A stretch of DNA of 64,000 nucleotides from Rhodopirellula sp. P2. GTDB lineage: Bacteria; Planctomycetota; Planctomycetia; Pirellulales; Pirellulaceae. Shown in pieces: positions 40,612-49,774 of this stretch (positions are counted from its first letter, which is position 1; each line of letters starts with the position of its first letter). The notes beneath the pieces are model-generated. The model was not told the DNA's origin and did not search any database. It saw only the letters and a list, made by a program, of their open reading frames with translations. Position numbers and translations under genes: made by a program. The DNA is taken from positions 5,437,001-5,501,000 of the forward strand of contig NZ_CP118225.1 in the NCBI RefSeq assembly GCF_028768465.1, read 5' to 3'.

Positions 40612-40685
40612 CAGACATTTGGGGACGAATGTTCTACTCTGCCAACGTAGGCCAGGTTCCACCTGGCGGGGTGAAATGCCAGTCA
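40612..40685. repeat. Family A1 hairpin plus family F copy 2
   Basis: A1: stem ACATTTG / CGAATGT with loop GGGA and flank TCTACTCT; one pair is a G-U wobble. Then GTAGGCCAGGTTCCACCTGG and CGGGGTGAAATG. It lies between two convergent genes, where it could end transcription. Confidence 0.7.
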
Positions 40686-40775
40686 GCACCAGCCTTGCGA
40701 ACGACGCGTTTCGCTTGGTCCCAAGGAATCGTCGTAATCGCCAGCTGAGACCTGACCCACAGCGGAATCCGCGTC

Positions 40776-43217
40776 CTACGAATCCTTTTCGATTTCGCTC
40801 AGCAACGCTTCCAATTCTTCAGGCGACAAATCCGACGCTTCGATGTCCGATTGAATGTCGCTGGCCGTGTTACTGCTAGCATCCGCGCCAGAATCATGCT
40901 CGGGACCACCCGCCAAAGTCTCTGCCAGGTACGCGGCCAAGCGAGCCGAAGTGGGGTAATTGAACGCCAGCACAGGAGTCAACTCGATCCCCAACCAATC
41001 TTCTAGTTCGCTGCTCAGCTCCACAGCCGTCAGCGAATCCATGCCGGTTTCTGCAAACGGCGTTTCCGGCGTCAACGAAGCGTTGCGAACTGGGCGTTCC
41101 CCGTCCTCGTGAATTTGTTCACCACTGTGGGCGGACAACCAGGCCAACAACCAAGCCGTGATCTGTTCGGTCGCTTCCGGAATCTCTTCGCGAGTCACCC
41201 GGGTCGGCAACTCGGGCAAGGCCACGGATTCGGAATCGTCGATGAATCGGTTGCGAGACCATTGATAGCGAGCCGCCAGTTCGCCGGCTTCAATCATTGC
41301 TCGACACTGCTGCCGCTGGACCTTTCCGCTGGTCGTCAACGGAATTCCACCGGGACGTGTGATCAAAACTTGGCGAGCATCGACTTCGTGATCGTCGATG
41401 ATCGCTCGCCGAATGTGACGCACAATGTCCGGTAAATCGTCGGACTCAACATGTCGCGAAACTTCCGCGGCGATGGTCAGGGCATCCCCCGTTCGTCCCG
41501 TTGTGGCTACGGCGGCACACTGCAAAACGTTGGCTTGCAACAAACCTTTGACCGTGGCTTCGATGTCTTGCGGGAACAAGTTTCGGCCACGCAAGATCAC
41601 CAGGTCTTTGCGGCGGCCGGACACGTAGACTTCTCCATCGTGAACGAACCCAAGGTCACCTGTTCGCAAAAACGTTTCTGCTGGATCCCCGTCGGCGAGC
41701 GTCGCACCAAAGACTTCAGCGGTGACCTCTTCGCGTTTCCAGTAACCCGATGCGACGGAGGGCCCGGCCAGCCAAATTTCACCGATCTCGCCGTCCGGTT
41801 GCACGCGGCGAGAGTCCGGCTCAACCACCAACACCGTCATCATGTGAGCCGAACGACCGGAACTGACCAGTCGCCGCACCGCACCATCGCCAGAGACGCT
41901 GGCTTGCGGAACCTCTTGCACGGCTTCACCAAGCGATGATTGACGCACGATGATCCCGCGGCCATGCGCGAGCTCGTCTTTGTCGACATCTAATAAACGA
42001 GGCGCGTGCCCTGAGCGGCAACTTGCCGCCATCAAGGTTGCTTCGGCCAACCCGTAACACGGACAGAACGTTTCGCCACGAAAACCAGCGTTGAAAAATC
42101 GATCCGTGAATTGCTGCAACGTGTCGGCGTTGATCGGTTCCGCACCGCAGAACGCCAACTCCCAACCGCTCAAATCAAGTGAATCCGCTTGAGCGGCATC
42201 AATCCGGTCAACGCACAACTGGTAAGCAAAGTTGGGAGCGCCACTGATGGTGGCTTTGTAGTCCGAGATCGCGCGCAACCAACGCATCGGCCGAGCCAAG
42301 AACGAACGAGGCGACATCAAAATGGCGTGCCCGCCGACATACAACGGTTCCAAAATGCCGCCAATCAACCCCATGTCATGGAACGGAGGCAACCAGAACA
42401 AACCACGTTCGTAATCGTCGCTGTCGTCGCCGGACCATTCGATCCCGAACGCCTGACGAATCGATTCCAAATTGCTCAGCAAATTGGCATGCGAAACCAT
42501 CACGCCTTTAGGATCACTGGTCGAACCGCTGGTGTATTGCAGCAGCGCCAAATCGGTCGATTCAATCTCGCCGAGCGGCAATTCGTTGTCGAGTGATTCG
42601 GGCGTGGCCAAGTCCTCTTGGATCGATGCATCCGTTGCGACCATCGCCAAGGCAGCCGTTTCGGTTGACACTCGATTCGGATCAATTCCAGCGATCGTTT
42701 CTTGATCGCTGATCAAGACAGAGGGCCGACAATCCGCGACGGAGGTATCCAGCCGAGGCATCGCGCGACCAGGTTTGGGATAGCTGGTCGGGACCGGGAT
42801 CAAACGAGCCATCTCGCAGGCCATGAACCCGATCATGAATTCCAGTCCCGGCGGGAACAACAACATCGCTCGCTCGCCTGGAACCGCACCCGTTTCTCTC
42901 ACCAAACGCAACGCCACGGCACGGACTCGGCGGTGCAGCTCCGCATAAGTCAGCGTCTGCTCCGCTTCCGCCCCATCCATCGAATCATCGGGCAAAAACG
43001 TCAGTGCCGGACGATCGGGATGCCGCGCGGCACGATCGACGAGCAAATGAGCGAGCGATTTCCATCGCGCCTCATGGGGCTCGTGCGTCGTGGAATCAGC
43101 AATTTCTGATCTGCGTAACATACGGTCTCGGGCGGATGGCCGTTCAGGTGGGCACTTCGAAGTTTCTGGTCTCGCCGGGGCAGGATAGTGACTCTGGGGT
43201 GTCTTTCGTCCTAGCAT
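40776..43217 (-). CDS. Fatty acyl-AMP ligase with C-terminal acyl carrier protein
   Basis: Activates a fatty acid as acyl-AMP and loads it onto its own ACP. AMP-binding domain: LLQYTSGSTSDPKGVMVSHA; the FAAL-type WLPPFHDMGLIGGILEPLY, LARPMRWLRAISDYKAT and SGAPNFAYQLC; later RTGDLGFVHDGEVYVSGRRK. The ACP at about 690-770 has GMDSLTAVELS with the phosphopantetheine Ser728. The end SPEELEALLSEIEKDS resembles the short C-terminal tails that follow ACPs in PKS loading proteins. No PKS or NRPS lies next to it. The start is uncertain: ATG 43217 lies in a palindrome, and ATG 43121 (MLRRSEIADS) is possible. Confidence 0.9.
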   Translation of the reverse strand: MLGRKTPQSHYPAPARPETSKCPPERPSARDRMLRRSEIADSTTHEPHEARWKSLAHLLVDRAARHPDRPALTFLPDDSMDGAEAEQTLTYAELHRRVRAVALRLVRETGAVPGERAMLLFPPGLEFMIGFMACEMARLIPVPTSYPKPGRAMPRLDTSVADCRPSVLISDQETIAGIDPNRVSTETAALAMVATDASIQEDLATPESLDNELPLGEIESTDLALLQYTSGSTSDPKGVMVSHANLLSNLESIRQAFGIEWSGDDSDDYERGLFWLPPFHDMGLIGGILEPLYVGGHAILMSPRSFLARPMRWLRAISDYKATISGAPNFAYQLCVDRIDAAQADSLDLSGWELAFCGAEPINADTLQQFTDRFFNAGFRGETFCPCYGLAEATLMAASCRSGHAPRLLDVDKDELAHGRGIIVRQSSLGEAVQEVPQASVSGDGAVRRLVSSGRSAHMMTVLVVEPDSRRVQPDGEIGEIWLAGPSVASGYWKREEVTAEVFGATLADGDPAETFLRTGDLGFVHDGEVYVSGRRKDLVILRGRNLFPQDIEATVKGLLQANVLQCAAVATTGRTGDALTIAAEVSRHVESDDLPDIVRHIRRAIIDDHEVDARQVLITRPGGIPLTTSGKVQRQQCRAMIEAGELAARYQWSRNRFIDDSESVALPELPTRVTREEIPEATEQITAWLLAWLSAHSGEQIHEDGERPVRNASLTPETPFAETGMDSLTAVELSSELEDWLGIELTPVLAFNYPTSARLAAYLAETLAGGPEHDSGADASSNTASDIQSDIEASDLSPEELEALLSEIEKDS

Positions 43218-43231
43218 ATAACTCTGCTAGG
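43210..43231. promoter_or_regulatory. Palindrome in the divergent promoter region
   Basis: CCTAGCA-TATAACTC-TGCTAGG, two perfect 7-bp arms around an AT-rich 8-bp centre, 22 bp in all. It covers the upstream candidate start of the acyl-AMP ligase. If that gene starts at 43121, the site lies 90 bp upstream in its leader or promoter. Could be an operator or a hairpin. Confidence 0.4.
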
Positions 43232-43748
43232 TGGATGGAAAGCGTGATGGCGTTTCTTTGACGACACGCCCAAATTCGTGGGGGGGGCCTCCGTGCGTGC
43301 CGCACAATCGTCAGGAAAGGCGACCGTTCAAAACTTCTCAAGGTCCCCTATCGTTACAGGTTGCCAAGCGAGATCGAACCCCCCTCCCACGGTTGACGGG
43401 AAAAGGAATCGCGATTGACGCGACTCAGTTGTCTCGATTGCCAGCAAATCGCCGCAGCAAACAGCGGGGCGAGACGAAAACAGACGCCTCCAACAAACCT
43501 CCTCCGCAAATGGTTCCCACCACCGAGCAGGCGTCGTCAGCTTGACGAGCCGTCTCAGCCAGCTCAAACCGAGGCCTCAAACTGGCGTTTCTGATGCTGG
43601 GATCGTTCCTCCAGCGAACCTTCTGGGGTTCGTTTCACTTAGGCTAGGCACTCGCAGCGGCCGGGCCCGAGGAGCCCCCCCGAACTTTCACGGGGATCGA
43701 CTGCTGCCCCACCTGACACTTTCCCACCCCGTCTGCCGAGAACCAGCC
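43232..43748. other. Intergenic stretch, nothing firm seen
   Basis: About 517 bp between divergent genes. Contains a G-run at 43281-43288. Open frames here are short and without resemblance. The in-frame extension of the downstream hydrolase from 43542 is not a signal peptide, so I treat it as leader. Confidence 0.5.
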
Positions 43749-46631
43749 GTGTCAAAGATTCTTCGCCAGTCCTCTTCGCCTCGTGTTTGGGCCGGGGCAC
43801 TGCTCGTCGTGCTCGCCGCTTGCCTTCCAGCCCATGCCCAAGATTCCGCCGGCAAGGCCCCAGCCCTCGCGTTTGATCTCGCGATCCTAAACGGGCATGT
43901 CGTCGATGGCACAGGAGCCCCTTGGTACGAAGCCGACGTCGGGATCTCCGATGGCAAGATCGCTCATATCGGTCGCATCGACCCGGCATCGGCCAAACAC
44001 ACCATCGACGCCGAAGGATTGATCGTCGCTCCGGGCTTCATCGACATGATGGGCCAAACCGCCACGCCGATGCTGCGGAATCCCTCCTCCGCGATGAACT
44101 TGCTGACCCAAGGCATCACGACGATCAACGCAGGCGAAGGATCGTCGGCCGCGCCGCTATCGTCACAGGACGCCAAATCCACGGGCTGGCAAAACATGGC
44201 GGAGTACTTTCAGTTGCTGGATTTGAAAGGCATGCCCGTCAACACAGTGCAAACCATTGGGCACACCCAGGTCCGCCGTCTCGTGATGGGCGAAGACAAC
44301 CGGCGACCTAGCGAAGATGAACTGGAGGCGATGAAGGAACACGTTCGCGAAGCGATGCGTGCGGGAGCCATCGGGGTTTCCACCGCCCTGATCTATCCTC
44401 CCGCCGTTTATGCATCGACCGAAGAAATTGGTGCCTTGGCCGGAGTCGCGGGCGAACATGGCGGACGCTACTACACCCACATGCGGAACGAGGGCGACCA
44501 GCTTCTCGAAGCAATCGACGAAGCCTTGGAAATCGGTCGCGTCGGCAACACTCCCGTTCACATCTTTCACTTGAAAGCCGCCGGTCGTCAGAACTGGGGC
44601 AAGATGCAGTTGGCCATCGCGCGGATCAAAGCTGCCCGCAGTGAAGGTCATCCAGTCACCGCGGACATCTATCCCTACATCAACAACGGCTTGGGGATCG
44701 ACGCTCTGATCCACCCACGGCACTTCGGCGAAGGACGAGCCAAGTTCCTCCATCGATTGGCCAACGACGCAGACCTCCGCGCCGAAGTTCGCGAGGAAAT
44801 CGAATCCACCAGCGGTTGGGAAAATTGGTTTCGCCACGCGGGATCGGATTGGAACCGCATCATCGTCGGGCAAACCACAGAGCCTCATTATCGCGAGTAC
44901 GCCGGTCAGTCGGTTGCCGCGATCGCCAAAGCAACTGGCGAAGACGCTTGGGACACGTTCTTTGGACTCTGCAATGCGTCCACGTTTGCTCTTCCCGAGA
45001 CGATGAGTGACGCGAACAAGATTTTGGCAATGCAGCAGGAGTTCGTTTCTTTCTGCACCGACGTCGGTCCCGCAGGTGGCAACCGCGGCGCGTCACACCC
45101 TCGTTCCTACGGTGCGTTCCCACGAATGCTGTCACGATACGTCCGCGACCTGGGTGCGATCTCGCTGGAACAAGCGATCTCGCAAGCGAGTGCCGCAGCG
45201 GCCAACAACGTGATGGTTCACGACCGCGGTCGCATCGCCGAAGGCTTGGCCGCGGACGTGATCGTGTTCGATTTCGACGAACTCGCCGATCGAGCGGACT
45301 TCGAAAACCCGCACGCCGAATCGGTTGGCATGAAGCACGTGATCGTCAACGGAGTCGCGGTGCTCGCTGACGGCAAATTCACCGGCAAACGCCCCGGCCA
45401 AGTCCTCCGCGGCCCAGGCTTTGATGCCGCCACCGCGTCGCACGCGATCATCACCGGAGAAGACCAACCGGCGTTTCGCGAAATCGATGCGGTGATGCAG
45501 TCCTTCCTTCGCGAACATCGCATCCCAGGTGCATCGCTGGCCATCACCGACCATGGCAACCTCGTTTACGCGCGCGGGTTTGGGTACGCCGACGTTGGTC
45601 AGCGACAACCGGTGACGCCTGAAAGCCTGTTTCGAATCGCCAGCATTTCCAAACCGATCACCGCCGTCGCGATCCTGCAACTGATCGATCAAGGCAAGCT
45701 GTCGCTCGATGACAAAGTCTTCGAGGTCCTCGACCATGAGGCTCACATCGAAGAGGGGTCCCAAATCGACGAACGGCAAAACGAGATCACGATTCAGCAT
45801 TTGCTGCAACATCGCGGTGGCTGGGACCGAGACCAATCGTTCGACGCCATGTTCCGCTCGACCCAATTTGCCAAGGCACTCGGTGTGGCCGCGCCTGCCA
45901 CTCCCGACACCATCATCCGAGTGATGCGAGGTAAATCGCTCGACTTTGATCCCGGTGAGCGATACGCATATTCCAACTACGGCTACTGCTTGCTCGGCCG
46001 AGTCATCGAACAGATCAGCGGCGAAACCTACGAAGACTATGTCCAACAGCATGTGCTCGAACCAATCGGTGTGACATCGATGTCCATTGGTGCGACCCGT
46101 TTGGAAGGACGCAAAGAGAACGAAGTCCGCTACTACGATCCACGCCAAGGCGATTCCGTCTTCGCCCAAGACCTGAATTCGCGTGTGCCGCAACCTTACG
46201 GAGCTTGGCATTTGGAAGCGATGGATTCACATGGAGCTTGGATTGCATCGGCCAGCGATCTGGTTCGGTTTGCCAGCGCCTTCGACAATCCCGACAACAG
46301 CTTGCTGCTGACGTCGTCCAGAATCACGGAAATGTTCGCTCGCCCAGAAGGCTTGGCAGGGCACGACCAAGACGGCCAGCCCAAAGCCACGTACTACGGG
46401 CTGGGATGGTCAGTCACGACCGACGACTCCGGACGCATGAAAACGTCGCACAGTGGATCCCTGCCTGGCACGAACACGATCCTCGTTCGCCGTCCCGATG
46501 GTCGTAACGTGGCGTTGCTCTTCAACACCCGGGTCACCGCCCGCCTCTCACGAGTCACCGGGGCGGTTCTACCTCAGATCATGCAAGCGATCGACCAGAT
46601 CGACGATTGGCCACAACCGAACTCAAACTGA
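43749..46631 (+). CDS. Secreted amidohydrolase (D-aminoacylase-like) fused to a class C beta-lactamase-like domain
   Basis: 960 residues from GTG 43749, chosen because it opens a clean signal peptide (SPRVWAGALLVVLAACLPAHAQ). The first domain (about 35-590) is like N-acyl-D-amino-acid deacylase: DLAILNGHVVDGTGAPW, LIVAPGFIDMMGQTAT, LTQGITTINAGEGSSAAP, YYTHMRNEGDQLLEAI, HIFHLKAAGRQNW. The usual HxH after GFID is absent (MMGQ at about 100). The second domain (about 600-955) has SISK (Ser632), YSN (Tyr741) and HSG (His901), the complete serine beta-lactamase/DD-peptidase triad. The substrate could be D-amino-acid-containing peptidoglycan or lipopeptides; that is inference. Confidence 0.9.
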   Translation: MSKILRQSSSPRVWAGALLVVLAACLPAHAQDSAGKAPALAFDLAILNGHVVDGTGAPWYEADVGISDGKIAHIGRIDPASAKHTIDAEGLIVAPGFIDMMGQTATPMLRNPSSAMNLLTQGITTINAGEGSSAAPLSSQDAKSTGWQNMAEYFQLLDLKGMPVNTVQTIGHTQVRRLVMGEDNRRPSEDELEAMKEHVREAMRAGAIGVSTALIYPPAVYASTEEIGALAGVAGEHGGRYYTHMRNEGDQLLEAIDEALEIGRVGNTPVHIFHLKAAGRQNWGKMQLAIARIKAARSEGHPVTADIYPYINNGLGIDALIHPRHFGEGRAKFLHRLANDADLRAEVREEIESTSGWENWFRHAGSDWNRIIVGQTTEPHYREYAGQSVAAIAKATGEDAWDTFFGLCNASTFALPETMSDANKILAMQQEFVSFCTDVGPAGGNRGASHPRSYGAFPRMLSRYVRDLGAISLEQAISQASAAAANNVMVHDRGRIAEGLAADVIVFDFDELADRADFENPHAESVGMKHVIVNGVAVLADGKFTGKRPGQVLRGPGFDAATASHAIITGEDQPAFREIDAVMQSFLREHRIPGASLAITDHGNLVYARGFGYADVGQRQPVTPESLFRIASISKPITAVAILQLIDQGKLSLDDKVFEVLDHEAHIEEGSQIDERQNEITIQHLLQHRGGWDRDQSFDAMFRSTQFAKALGVAAPATPDTIIRVMRGKSLDFDPGERYAYSNYGYCLLGRVIEQISGETYEDYVQQHVLEPIGVTSMSIGATRLEGRKENEVRYYDPRQGDSVFAQDLNSRVPQPYGAWHLEAMDSHGAWIASASDLVRFASAFDNPDNSLLLTSSRITEMFARPEGLAGHDQDGQPKATYYGLGWSVTTDDSGRMKTSHSGSLPGTNTILVRRPDGRNVALLFNTRVTARLSRVTGAVLPQIMQAIDQIDDWPQPNSN

Positions 46632-46809
46632 GTTCCCTCACACATCGTTCTGGCTCGCTTCGCAGACTCATCATCCCACGTCCCGCAACCGCCTTCGATG
46701 CACAGTTCCCTTTGGAACAGACAAATTCGTGTTGCCGGTTGTTGGATTTGGTAAAATCAAAACGAGCCGTCCTTCTCAAACGGTCCCGCCTGCCTTCCCT
46801 CCAACCTCC

Positions 46810-47793
46810 ATGAGCTCTCCGATGAACTTCAATCGTCCCAATGGTCAACAAGTTGCCCGACGAGACTTCGTCAAACTGGGAGGCGCTGTCGCCGCGGGAG
46901 TCGCGTCCGCCGGCCTCTTCAACGCCCGATTTGCTCATGCCGCAGGATCGACCACAACCTCCGCCGAGACCTTCGTTGGAGAACTGTATGCCTCTCTTTC
47001 CGACAAACAAAAGATCGCGGTCTGGCGACCGTTTGATCACGCCGATCGCCAAAAAATCAATCCGAACTGGCACGTCAGCAAAGCGACCATCGGCGACGAC
47101 CTGTTCACACCGAAACAAAAGACGCTGATCGACCAAATCGTACGCAACATCACATCCAAAGACGGTTACGACCGGTTGATCGAACAGATGGAATACGATG
47201 ACGGTGGAATGGACAGCTACAGCTTCGCGTTGTTCGGAGAGCCTGGAACGGACCAGTTCCAATTTGAGATGACCGGACGGCACCTGACGATGCGAGCCGA
47301 CGGAAATCGACTCGACAAGACAGCTTTCGGCGGCCCGATTGTTTATGGGCACGGCGAAGAATATCTCCCCGACAGCCCGTTCTTCTACCAAACCCAACAG
47401 GCGAACAAGGTTTTCCAAGCGTTGGACGCCGACCAAGCCAAATTGGCGCTGCAAAAGAAGGCCCCCAGTGAAACAGCCGTGCAGTTGCAAGGTGCGAACG
47501 GTCACTTCCCTGGCATTGGCGTCGATCAACTTTCCAGCGATCAAAAAGAACTGGTCGAATCGACGCTCAAAATGTTGTTGGCCCCGTATCGCGAAGACGA
47601 TGCGGATGAAGTCATGGAAATCCTCAAGGGCAGCGGAGGAATCGATCAACTGCACATGGCGTTTTATCAAGAAGAGGACGTCGACAACGATCGCGTCTGG
47701 GACATCTGGCGAGTCGAAGGCCCAACGATGGTCTGGCACTTCCGCGGCGCACCGCACGTTCATGCCTACCTCAACATCGGCGTGAAGTCGTAG
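46810..47793 (+). CDS. DUF3500 protein, Tat-exported
   Basis: 327 residues from ATG 46810, where a twin-Arg signal ARRDFVKLGGAVAAGVASA starts properly. The mature part matches the DUF3500 pattern as I know it: LSDKQKIAVWRPFDHADRQK, DGGMDSYSFALFGEPGTDQF, GRHLTMRADGNRLDKTAFGG and VWHFRGAPHVHAYLNIG. The function of the family is unknown; the final His-x-His could bind a metal. Follows the amidohydrolase-lactamase by 178 bp on the same strand. Confidence 0.87.
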   Translation: MSSPMNFNRPNGQQVARRDFVKLGGAVAAGVASAGLFNARFAHAAGSTTTSAETFVGELYASLSDKQKIAVWRPFDHADRQKINPNWHVSKATIGDDLFTPKQKTLIDQIVRNITSKDGYDRLIEQMEYDDGGMDSYSFALFGEPGTDQFQFEMTGRHLTMRADGNRLDKTAFGGPIVYGHGEEYLPDSPFFYQTQQANKVFQALDADQAKLALQKKAPSETAVQLQGANGHFPGIGVDQLSSDQKELVESTLKMLLAPYREDDADEVMEILKGSGGIDQLHMAFYQEEDVDNDRVWDIWRVEGPTMVWHFRGAPHVHAYLNIGVKS

Positions 47794-47798
47794 CCCCT

Positions 47799-47874
47799 GT
47801 GGCATAGGCTTCTCGCCTGTGAAGGCTTCAGCTTGTTGTCCCTCACGATCACAGGCTGGAAGCCGATGCCACTT
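47799..47874. repeat. Family D inverted repeat, copy 2
   Basis: Arms TGTGGCATAGGCTTCTCGCC and ACAGGCTGGAAGCCGATGCC-ACT, 5 bp after the DUF3500 stop. Could act as a terminator between two same-strand genes. Confidence 0.75.
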
Positions 47875-47912
47875 CGATGCCACCAGCAGACCAGACACCT
47901 CAGAGAAACCAC

Positions 47913-49763
47913 ATGCCCTCCTGCGCCGTCCGAACACCTCTCTTTCACCACCGGCTTCCCGCACCGTTTGTCATCGTCGCAGCAACCCTGCTGTCGATCG
48001 CAGGGTCAACGGATGCATTCGCAGCCGAACCACCCACCTTGATCGTACAGAAATGCGAGGACTTCGAGGTCACCGGCCAAGGCGACAACCAGGCCTGGAA
48101 AGCGTGCGACTGGGTTTCGTTGAACCGGCGCGGCAACGGGCAACTCGATTACCAATCGCGGTTCAAGATGCTGTACTCGGACAAAGGCGTCTACGTCTTG
48201 TTCGACGGTGCCGATCAAACGCTGACCGCCACGATGCAGGCAGACTTCTTGGACCTTTGGAACGAAGACGTTTTCGAATGTTTCTTCTGGACCAACGAAA
48301 AAGATCCGGTCTACTTCGAATACGAAATCTCGCCGCTCGGGTTTGAGCTGCCGATCCTGGTGCCCAATTTGGATGGGAAGTTTCTCGGTTGGCGACCCTG
48401 GCACTATGAAGGCGCCAAGAAGATTGAAAAGAAGGTCTCTGCAACGGGCGGCAAAAACGAATCGATGAGCACCGTCACCGGATGGCGTGCTGAAGTCTTC
48501 CTGCCCTACGCAGTTTTGGAACCACTTCGAAATGTCCCGCCCAAAACAGGAACTCGGTGGCGAGCCAACTTCTACCGCGTTGACTACGACCAAAAGAAAA
48601 CCACCGGTTGGGATTGGGCGCGGGTTGGCCCCAGCTTCCACGACATTGAAAACTTCGGAACCTTGGTCTTCGGCAAAGTCGTCGAATCCGAAAAGCCCCA
48701 GGACGACATCCGTGACTTGAAACTTGCGGACTGGCAGCCAAAGTCGATGCTGAAGACCAAGGTCACTCGCGTCAACACGCCCTCGTATCCAGTCATCGAC
48801 GTTCACAACCATCTTGGGGGCGGTGCGAACGTGCTGACGGAAGAACGCGTCAAACGGTACCTGCAAGTCATGGACGAGGCCAACGTTGAAACGGTCATCA
48901 ACCTGGACGGAGGCTGGGATGACAAACTGAAGGAAACCGTCGCCGCCTTGGACGCCGCGCACCCGGGCCGGTTCCTCACCTTCGCCCTGATCAACCTGCG
49001 TGATTTTGAAACCGAAGGCTGGTCCGAGCGAGAAACCGCGCGGCTACGCAAAAGTTTCGAAGCTGGTGCGAAGGGGCTCAAGTTCCATAAATCATTGGGG
49101 CTGTCTTACCGGAACCAAGCCGGCAACCTGCTCACGATCGATGACGAACGGCTGGATCCGATCTGGGAGCTGTGCGGAGAGATGAAACGCCCCGTGATGA
49201 TTCATACCGCTGACCCAGCCGCCTTCTTCACGCCTCTGGATCGGTTCAACGAACGCTGGCACGAATTGAACGCGCACCCCGGTTGGGTGTTCCATGGCGA
49301 CCGCTACCCGTCGCGTGAAGAACTGCTGGAACAACGCAACCGAGCGATCGCGAAGCATCCCAACACGACCTTCATCGGGGCTCACTTCGGCAACAATCCG
49401 GAAGACCTGGAAACCGTCGGGCAATGGCTCGACCAGTACCCGAACTTCCACATCGACATCGACGCACGGATCTCCGAACTGGGACGACAACCGTACAGCA
49501 GCCGCAAGTTCTTTCTTAAGTACCAAGACCGAATCATGTTCGGCACCGACACGACGCCTGATCCCAACGCCTACCGGTTGTACTATCGCTTCCTGGAAAC
49601 CGACGACGAGTACTTCGACACCGCCGAATCGCACCACCGGCAAGGTTTCTGGAACATCTACGGCATTTTCCTGCCTGACACCGTTCTTGAAAAGGTTTAC
49701 CGCGGCAACGCGGCCCGAATCCTGGGCCTGAAGTCACCTGTCAACGCCGCCAGCAAAAACTGA
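47913..49763 (+). CDS. CBM9-like domain fused to a metal-dependent amidohydrolase
   Basis: 616 residues with signal peptide (VIVAATLLSIAGSTDAFAAE). Residues about 40-250 resemble the carbohydrate-binding family 9 / DOMON-like sandwich used by secreted enzymes (SRFKMLYSDKGVYVLFDGAD, LDLWNEDVFECFFWTNEKDP, GWRAEVFLPYAVLEPL). From about 290 an amidohydrolase_2 TIM barrel: PVIDVHNHLGG (His298, His300), RPVMIHTADP, TTFIGAHFGNN, IMFGTDTTPD with the last metal Asp. So binding plus hydrolysis or decarboxylation in one protein. Substrate not known. Confidence 0.85.
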   Translation: MPSCAVRTPLFHHRLPAPFVIVAATLLSIAGSTDAFAAEPPTLIVQKCEDFEVTGQGDNQAWKACDWVSLNRRGNGQLDYQSRFKMLYSDKGVYVLFDGADQTLTATMQADFLDLWNEDVFECFFWTNEKDPVYFEYEISPLGFELPILVPNLDGKFLGWRPWHYEGAKKIEKKVSATGGKNESMSTVTGWRAEVFLPYAVLEPLRNVPPKTGTRWRANFYRVDYDQKKTTGWDWARVGPSFHDIENFGTLVFGKVVESEKPQDDIRDLKLADWQPKSMLKTKVTRVNTPSYPVIDVHNHLGGGANVLTEERVKRYLQVMDEANVETVINLDGGWDDKLKETVAALDAAHPGRFLTFALINLRDFETEGWSERETARLRKSFEAGAKGLKFHKSLGLSYRNQAGNLLTIDDERLDPIWELCGEMKRPVMIHTADPAAFFTPLDRFNERWHELNAHPGWVFHGDRYPSREELLEQRNRAIAKHPNTTFIGAHFGNNPEDLETVGQWLDQYPNFHIDIDARISELGRQPYSSRKFFLKYQDRIMFGTDTTPDPNAYRLYYRFLETDDEYFDTAESHHRQGFWNIYGIFLPDTVLEKVYRGNAARILGLKSPVNAASKN

Positions 49764-49774
49764 AAGACATCCCA

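Noticed and set aside
43210-43231. lux-box-type quorum site
   Set aside because: Length and symmetry are similar, but the sequence does not match known LuxR sites and no LuxR/LuxI gene is in the window.
43231-43545. Possible 104-codon gene upstream of the amidohydrolase
   Set aside because: No Shine-Dalgarno, biased composition, no resemblance; it lies in the probable promoter region.
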